A DNA stretch of 10,681 nt from CAYRFE01 sp964539615 (GTDB taxonomy: Bacteria > Macinerneyibacteriota > Macinerneyibacteria > Macinerneyibacteriales > CAYRFE01), in the NCBI GenBank assembly GCA_964539615.1, contig CAZIJP010000090.1, forward strand, positions 1-10,681. The letters are read 5' to 3'. Position numbers and translations under genes: made by a program. Of the stretch, positions 6,396 to 10,681 are shown piece by piece (the first letter of the stretch is position 1; every line of letters starts with the position of its first letter). The notes under the pieces were generated by a model that ran no database searches, was not told the origin of the DNA, and was given only the letters and a program-made list of their open reading frames with translations.

Positions 6396-8192
6396 TCAGT
6401 GCTTATGGGTTACTTCGCCCATGCTCTGCCCATCTATAGTGCTGCGTTTTACATAATTGGTGTGCAACAGGTGATGCGCTTTCTCGGAACCGGCTGAACC
6501 AAGGAATTTAGCATAGATACGTTTGACAGCTTCATTCTGATGTGAACAACGTTTGTTCTGAGGCAGATCATGGTCTTCCTGATACAGCCCCAAACCTCTG
6601 CGTGCGCGTTTTGCAAAGGTGCTGTTACGCGGCTGACCGCCTCCGCCTACACATCCGCCCGGGCAAGCCATGATCTCGATAAAGGTATATTCGCTCTTGC
6701 CGGTCGTTGCCAATTGTTCGCGAACTTTTTCAAGCAGCTGGCGTGCATTGCCGAGGCCGTGAGCGACAGCAACTTTAACAGGCAGTTCGCCGCCGTCTTT
6801 CAGAGGAACAGTAACGGACATTTCCTTGATGCCTTTCATACCGCGGACAGGAGTGATCTCCACATTGCCCATTTCCTTACCGGAAAGGACAGCATAAACA
6901 GTACGAAGAGCAGCTTCCATAACGCCGCCGGTTGCGCCGAAAATGGTAGCGGCGCCAGTGTATTCAGCAAGCATCGGATCAACGGTGTCTTCTTTTACGG
7001 TTTTCAGATCAACGCCGGCTTCTTTCATCATTTTCACGAATTCACGGGTAGTGAGAACGTAATCTACATCCTGATAACCGGAATCGCGCATTTCAGGACG
7101 TTGCGCCTCAAATTTCTTTGCAGTACACGGCATGATGGAAACTGATACTATTTTTGATGGATCAATTTTCTTTTCTTCTGCATAATAGGTCTTAGCGATA
7201 ACACCCATCATCTGCTGCGGTGATTTAGCGGTCGATACGTGATGAGCAAGATCAGGGAAGAATGTTTCCATGAATTTTACCCAACCCGGCGAACAAGATG
7301 TGATGACCGGCAGTTTACCGCCCGATACAACACGGCTGATAACTTCCGTACCCTCTTCCATGATGGTAAGATCGGCGCTGAAGTTGGTATCAAATATTGC
7401 GTCAAACCCGAGTGTTTTTAATGCGGCATACATTTTGCCGGTAGAAACGGTGCCGATCTCCATGCCGAATTCCTCGCCGATAGACGCGCGGATAGACGGA
7501 GCTTCCTGCACGATAACATGTTTTTCCGGATCAAGGATAGCCTGCCAAACTGATTCAACATGGCTTTTTTCACTCAATGCGCCTGTCGGGCAATAAATAA
7601 TACATTGTCCGCAGTTTACGCACGGGCTGTTGGCCATACCTTTATTAAACGCAGTGTCAATAAATGAATTAAAACCGCGGCCTGCAACGGTGAGCGCGTT
7701 AACGGTCTGGATCTTGTCGCACACTTCTACGCAACGATTACAGAGGATACATTTATTCGGGTCGCGCACAATGGACACGCTGGTCTCGTCGAGCGGTTGT
7801 TTTTCAAGCAATAACGGGAGATTTTCCATGTCCACGCCCATCATATTAGAAAGAACCTGCAGTTCGCAGGCATTGTTGGCCGAACAGGTCGGGCAGTCAA
7901 CATTGTGGTTGGAAAGAATGAGCTCAAGGATCATTTTGCGTTCTTTACGCAATTCTTTGGTGTTGGTGACGATCTTCTGATTCGGCGATACCGGGGTGCA
8001 GCATGAGCGCACATGACGTCCGTTGATGTCGACCACGCAGATACCGCAGCCTGCGGTAGCGGGAAGATCTTCGTGATAACACAAGGTCGGGATGTTTCTG
8101 CCGACTTTTTTCGCTGCATCAAGAATACTCGTACCCTCTTCCACTTCAACGTCGATACCGTCGATAGTGAGTTTTACCATTTTTGCTTCCAT
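6396..8192 (-). CDS. hydA: [FeFe] hydrogenase catalytic subunit, multi-cluster (M3-type) HydA
   Basis: A 598-aa cytosolic iron-only hydrogenase that interconverts 2H+ + 2e- and H2. Modules in order: plant-type [2Fe-2S] domain with Cys38, Cys49, Cys52 and Cys64/65; His-Cys [4Fe-4S] site HX3CX2CX5C (His96, Cys100, Cys103, Cys109); two [4Fe-4S] ferredoxin motifs (Cys148/151/154/158 and Cys191/194/197/201); H-cluster domain with L1 TSCSPGW (298-304), L2 IMPCTAKKFE (Cys356) and L3 EIMACPGGCVGGGGQP (Cys510, Cys514); then a C-terminal small-subunit-like segment (RGLGLYQEDH to AHHLLHTNY). Length resembles CpI-like and NAD-linked HydA enzymes. L1 has Ser in place of one Cys of the usual Cys-Cys pair, a variant I recall from NADH-linked groups. 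The ATG at 8192 is set by AGAGGAGGA (8196-8204). A TTG start at 8219 is rejected. No hydB or hydC adjoins, so its electron partner is unknown. Confidence 0.97.
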   Translation of the reverse strand: MEAKMVKLTIDGIDVEVEEGTSILDAAKKVGRNIPTLCYHEDLPATAGCGICVVDINGRHVRSCCTPVSPNQKIVTNTKELRKERKMILELILSNHNVDCPTCSANNACELQVLSNMMGVDMENLPLLLEKQPLDETSVSIVRDPNKCILCNRCVEVCDKIQTVNALTVAGRGFNSFIDTAFNKGMANSPCVNCGQCIIYCPTGALSEKSHVESVWQAILDPEKHVIVQEAPSIRASIGEEFGMEIGTVSTGKMYAALKTLGFDAIFDTNFSADLTIMEEGTEVISRVVSGGKLPVITSCSPGWVKFMETFFPDLAHHVSTAKSPQQMMGVIAKTYYAEEKKIDPSKIVSVSIMPCTAKKFEAQRPEMRDSGYQDVDYVLTTREFVKMMKEAGVDLKTVKEDTVDPMLAEYTGAATIFGATGGVMEAALRTVYAVLSGKEMGNVEITPVRGMKGIKEMSVTVPLKDGGELPVKVAVAHGLGNARQLLEKVREQLATTGKSEYTFIEIMACPGGCVGGGGQPRNSTFAKRARRGLGLYQEDHDLPQNKRCSHQNEAVKRIYAKFLGSAGSEKAHHLLHTNYVKRSTIDGQSMGEVTHKH

Positions 8193-8195
8193 ACA

Positions 8196-8204
8196 TCCTC
8201 CTCT
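8196..8204 (-). promoter_or_regulatory. Ribosome binding site that fixes the hydA start
   Basis: AGAGGAGGA on the minus strand lies 3 nt before the ATG at 8192. It is slightly tight but far better placed than for the next in-frame ATG at 8180 or the upstream TTG at 8219. Confidence 0.82.
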
Positions 8205-8234
8205 AATATATTTTTTCAAACCATATGCTTTCCC

Positions 8235-8273
8235 GAACGCATCGAACTATATCAAAACAAATGACCTTGTCAA
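8235..8273 (-). promoter_or_regulatory. Strong sigma70-type promoter of hydA, with extended element shared with P5CDH
   Basis: On the minus strand a perfect TTGACA (8268-8273) and a TATAGT (8246-8251) are 16 bp apart, followed by TCGATGCGTTC (8235-8245) over the expected start site. The leader to the hydA ATG would be about 47 nt. It matches the P5CDH promoter in the -35 box plus two bases, in the -10 box, and at 9 of the 11 bases after it. Confidence 0.83.
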
Positions 8274-8506
8274 TATCTTTACTGTTTCATGATGACAACA
8301 TATCCTGTTTTTTTTGCGTTCATCTCGTAAGTAATATTATAGTAATAAGTTAACATAATAGTCACATTAGATACAAAAAAAAGCTGGATGAGGATTGATC
8401 AATTTTTAACTGTTAAATTTATTTATAACCGCACAATCTATATTGATATGCGTCTATGTTCCAATATTGATGTATTTCAATTATTCTTACTGTCTAAAAG
8501 AAGCGC

Positions 8507-9289
8507 TTATAATATTCTCTCAGGCGCAGCGTAGATATTCATTTTCCTGCCGCGTACGAATCCGATAAGCGTAAGGTTAACAGCTTGAGCAGCTTCAATC
8601 GCCTTATCGGTGGTCGCTGCTACAGATACCAGAACGGGAAGTTTGCAGCGCACGGCTTTCAACACCATTTCACGGGGAATACGCCCGCTGGTGATGATTG
8701 CCGCCCGTTCAAACGACAATCCGTTGCGAAGCACAAATCCAATGATCTTGTCGATCGCATTGTGCCGACCGATATCTTCAAAAAAAGCAACACATCCGCT
8801 CTCCGTATACAATGCCGAGCTGTGCACTGCACCGGTCTTTTGAAAAACATCCGACATCGTGCCAAACTCTCGTACCCAATCCAATAGTGTTTCTTTTGAA
8901 AATGTTACGTCACCGTAACTATCATCACCGATCACATCCAAAGAATACGAGACACTCTCCTGTTTTCCGAGCGCTGTGGTAATTGTGCGCATTCTCTCTG
9001 TAGTAGCAGAAAAACGTTTCATTGCAATGTCAATGATTTTCACCCGGGCAATTCCCGTTTCGATATCAGTATCAATCGAAAGAATGTCGCCACATGCGTC
9101 AATTATTCGCTCTGAAAACAAAAAACCTGTTATCAATTCCTCAAGGTTTACAGGCGAACAGATAAGCCGCACAAACGATTCACCGTTGACATACACCTGA
9201 AGCGCATATTCAATAATAACCATATCGTCAAGCTTAGAAAATACTGCATTGTCATATCGTTGAATCGGCACTGTTTTCATGGTATCCAT
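8507..9289 (-). CDS. fdhD: Formate dehydrogenase accessory protein FdhD, lacking the usual loop cysteines
   Basis: A 260-aa member of the FdhD family, which binds the molybdenum/tungsten bis-guanine-dinucleotide cofactor and passes sulfur from a cysteine desulfurase to it, activating formate dehydrogenase. Family blocks are clear: EELITGFLFSERII (50-63), FQKTGAVHSSALY (149-161), EDIGRHNAIDKIIG (171-184), TSGRIPREMVLKA (200-212) and LIGFVRGRKMNIYA (241-254). Oddly, the loop where E. coli FdhD carries its essential CXXC reads TTALGK (104-109) here. The only cysteines are Cys44, Cys66, Cys166 and Cys215, none in that loop. The codons there are ordinary and the frame is intact, so this is not an obvious frameshift. 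The ATG at 9289 has AAAGG 10 nt upstream. It follows mobA by 17 nt and is probably the last gene of the fdh-mobA-fdhD operon. Confidence 0.93.
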   Translation of the reverse strand: MDTMKTVPIQRYDNAVFSKLDDMVIIEYALQVYVNGESFVRLICSPVNLEELITGFLFSERIIDACGDILSIDTDIETGIARVKIIDIAMKRFSATTERMRTITTALGKQESVSYSLDVIGDDSYGDVTFSKETLLDWVREFGTMSDVFQKTGAVHSSALYTESGCVAFFEDIGRHNAIDKIIGFVLRNGLSFERAAIITSGRIPREMVLKAVRCKLPVLVSVAATTDKAIEAAQAVNLTLIGFVRGRKMNIYAAPERIL

Positions 9290-9306
9290 AAAAATATTGC
9301 CTTTCG

Positions 9307-9918
9307 TTATCCGAGTGTTTTTTGCAGATATGCTTCGTAATCGTGGCGTGTATTGAGATTGGCAAACATATCCATGCGAGGATTATACTCCCGCGCAATA
9401 TGCTCGTCAACATAGAGTGTATCTACCGATTTGAGAAAGTAAAAAATGGAACCCTTTTGATGGCTGAGATCATATGATAATTGCTTATATGACGATTTGC
9501 CGTAATACGCATGGAACGGCTCTATCCAGTCACCGTGCTTAGTAATGCAAGTATCGGGATTACCGGCAGATACTATGAGGTGTTGCATCTTGAGTGCATA
9601 TTCTGCGCAAAAATTCGGCATATCACACGCCATGACAAAAAGATACTCGGAACGAGCTACCGATAGTGCTGCTTCAATCCCTGCAAGCGGACCCATATCA
9701 GGATAATTATCGCAAACAGTCGTTACGGACATCGATTGGTAATAATGCGGCGTAGCAGTTACGATAATGATATCGTTGAAAATTTCGTGCAATTTCTTTA
9801 TGGTGATTTCAATAAGGCTCCTCTGATTAACAGTGAGTAATTGTTTATCAAATCCCATGCGGGAGGATTTCCCCCCCGCAAGGATCGCAACACTGCCGAA
9901 CAAAGGAGCCGTATTCAT
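9307..9918 (-). CDS. mobA: Molybdenum cofactor guanylyltransferase MobA
   Basis: A 203-aa nucleotidyltransferase that transfers GMP from GTP to molybdopterin to make the guanine-dinucleotide cofactor used by formate dehydrogenases of the DMSO-reductase family; cytosolic. The N-terminal GTP-binding signature LAGGKSSRMGFDKQLL starts at residue 13. The GPLAGI segment is at 76-81 and the metal-binding ACDMPN at 97-102. Length is normal. Start at 9918 is ATG with GGAG 8 nt upstream. It lies 17 nt after the formate dehydrogenase gene and 17 nt before fdhD, which fits its job of supplying cofactor to that enzyme. A MobA-like transferase of slightly different specificity is possible, but the context supports MobA. 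Confidence 0.93.
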   Translation of the reverse strand: MNTAPLFGSVAILAGGKSSRMGFDKQLLTVNQRSLIEITIKKLHEIFNDIIIVTATPHYYQSMSVTTVCDNYPDMGPLAGIEAALSVARSEYLFVMACDMPNFCAEYALKMQHLIVSAGNPDTCITKHGDWIEPFHAYYGKSSYKQLSYDLSHQKGSIFYFLKSVDTLYVDEHIAREYNPRMDMFANLNTRHDYEAYLQKTLG

Positions 9919-9935
9919 TGATAAGTCTCCGGTTG

Positions 9936-10681
9936 TTATTTAGCTTTTGCTATTTTACAAGCGCACACTTTGAACTCAGGTATTTTCGCAACGGGATCAA
10001 CGGCATTGATAGTGAGCCTGTTTGCCGAACCTTCTTCATAATGGAACGGCATGAACATGACCTCAGGCACTACTTTGTCGGTTACTACCGCCGCTACAGT
10101 AATTTCGCCGCGACGTGTAGTAACAACCACATTGTCACCGTCACGCACATCAAATTTTGCAGCAGTCTCAGGATTAATCTGAATAAACGATTTACCCGAG
10201 ATCTTCGTAAGCCCTGCTTCACGCCCTGTCATGCTGCGTGTATGGTACTGATAGAGTATACGTCCCGTCGTAAGAATATAAGGATAATCTGCATCGGGAA
10301 GTTCTGCGCTCGGGGTATACTCTGCGGGTTTAAATAAACCTAATCCGCGAGTGAATTTCTCCTTGTGCAGAATAGGTGTGCCCTTATGATCTTTGGTTGG
10401 GCACGGCCACTGTAATGTCTCTGTTTCTAAACGATCATACGTAATTCCGCCGTATGACGGAGTAATCGTATTGATCTCATCCATTATTTCCGATGCGCTG
10501 TTAAAAGTGTTCTTGTATCCGAGTATTTCCATCATCTCTTTCAGAATCAGCCAGTCAGGTTTACTTTCACCTATCGGTTTGATGGCCGCGCGTACGCGTT
10601 GAACACGACGCTCGGTATTGGTAAACGTTCCTTCTTTTTCCGCATAGGTACATGCCGGAAGCACTACATCGGCTAAAGCGG
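9936..10681 (-). CDS. Molybdopterin-dependent formate dehydrogenase catalytic subunit, C-terminal part (cut by window edge)
   Basis: The last 248 codons of a DMSO-reductase-family oxidoreductase; the frame is open to the window edge, so the N-terminus and active-site (seleno)cysteine are not visible. Seen: ADVVLPACTYAEKEGTFTN with TERRVQRVR directly after it, the block typical of formate dehydrogenase alpha subunits; TTGRILYQYHTRSMTGR (dinucleotide-binding domain entry); and the C-terminal beta-barrel (INPETAAKFDVRDGDNVVV, TTRRGEITVAAVVTD, MFMPFHYEEGSANRLTI, then KIPEFKVCACKI). The family oxidises formate or reduces CO2, usually with partner iron-sulfur or flavin subunits. The neighbours mobA and fdhD, both formate-dehydrogenase-specific maturation genes, support formate dehydrogenase over nitrate reductase. 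An internal GTG at 10664 is not the start, since coding similarity continues upstream of it. I cannot tell FdhF, FdhA or a hydrogen-linked type apart from this part. Confidence 0.9.
   Translation of the reverse strand, partial: ALADVVLPACTYAEKEGTFTNTERRVQRVRAAIKPIGESKPDWLILKEMMEILGYKNTFNSASEIMDEINTITPSYGGITYDRLETETLQWPCPTKDHKGTPILHKEKFTRGLGLFKPAEYTPSAELPDADYPYILTTGRILYQYHTRSMTGREAGLTKISGKSFIQINPETAAKFDVRDGDNVVVTTRRGEITVAAVVTDKVVPEVMFMPFHYEEGSANRLTINAVDPVAKIPEFKVCACKIAKAK

Larger units (their letters stand above)
8193..8506. other. Gene-free AT-rich region between fdhD and hydA
   Basis: These 314 bases contain no supported gene. They hold the hydA leader and promoter (8235-8273). Further upstream is AT-rich sequence with small palindromes: ATTGATCAAT at 8394-8403, TTTAAC-T-GTTAAA around 8405-8417, and GTTAAC near 8350. 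These could be operator sites for an anaerobic or redox regulator, but none matches a known site well enough to name. A minus-strand frame of 14 codons (8282-8326) has no ribosome site and is not called. I see no clear intrinsic terminator for fdhD: the T-run on the minus strand near 8375-8382 has no stem before it. Confidence 0.6.

Noticed and set aside
6570..7145. 191-codon open frame on the plus strand inside hydA
   Set aside because: It lies entirely antisense to the well-supported H-cluster domain of hydA; its composition is that of a shadow frame and it has no ribosome site or recognisable motif.
8282..8326. A 14-codon minus-strand frame (MNAKKTGYVVIMKQ) just upstream of the hydA promoter
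   Set aside because: There is no ribosome site, it lies before the promoter, and it resembles nothing I recognise; chance is sufficient.
8394..8403. ATTGATCAAT as an FNR/CRP-type site
   Set aside because: The TTGAT/ATCAA half-sites overlap with no 4-bp spacer, and the position is far upstream of the hydA promoter.

Overview
The window reads as a compact piece of an anaerobe's chromosome in which every supported gene lies on the minus strand. It therefore runs in transcription order from position 10681 down to 1. Most genes have balanced to slightly GC-rich base use, apart from one AT-rich gene. The content (a formate dehydrogenase with its accessory genes, an [FeFe] hydrogenase with its radical-SAM maturases, and two amino-acid catabolic enzymes) points to a strictly anaerobic, H2- and formate-handling, amino-acid-fermenting bacterium. 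I cannot assign the phylum from sequence alone. A WG-repeat protein and the general gene style would fit Spirochaetota or another anaerobic Gram-negative group, but this is weak.

Layout in transcription order: (1) 10681-8507 is a tight three-gene run: the C-terminal part of a molybdopterin-dependent formate dehydrogenase, then mobA, then fdhD, with 17-nt gaps. These are the enzyme, its cofactor guanylyltransferase and its sulfurtransferase-type activator. (2) A 314-nt AT-rich gap carries a strong sigma70-type promoter for hydA. (3) 8192-3666 holds hydA (five domain modules, 598 aa), hydG and hydE, separated by gaps rich in hairpins: one long stem between hydA and hydG, and three successive perfect or near-perfect palindromes between hydG and hydE. 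(4) 3580-2582 is an AT-rich gene for a secreted WG-repeat protein of unknown role. (5) 2339-687 is 1-pyrroline-5-carboxylate dehydrogenase with its own strong promoter and an intrinsic terminator. (6) 441-1 is the N-terminal part of an aspartate ammonia-lyase, the family often found beside [FeFe]-hydrogenase maturation genes.

How the genes work together: HydE and HydG build parts of the H-cluster for HydA. HydF, the scaffold, is not in the window. The aspA gene may continue the hydrogenase-maturation theme. The fdh-mobA-fdhD set next to the hyd set suggests linked formate and H2 metabolism, but neither hydB/hydC-type NAD/flavin subunits nor HycB-like ferredoxin subunits are present here.

Most interesting points: the FdhD protein has no cysteine in the loop where the family normally carries its catalytic cysteine(s). 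The hydA and P5CDH promoters share a near-identical extended element (same -35, same -10 and the same sequence over the expected start site), suggesting co-regulation. The hydG-hydE gap is built of three stacked palindromes that look like dispersed palindromic repeats. No CRISPR array, tRNA, rRNA, transposase or phage gene was seen.
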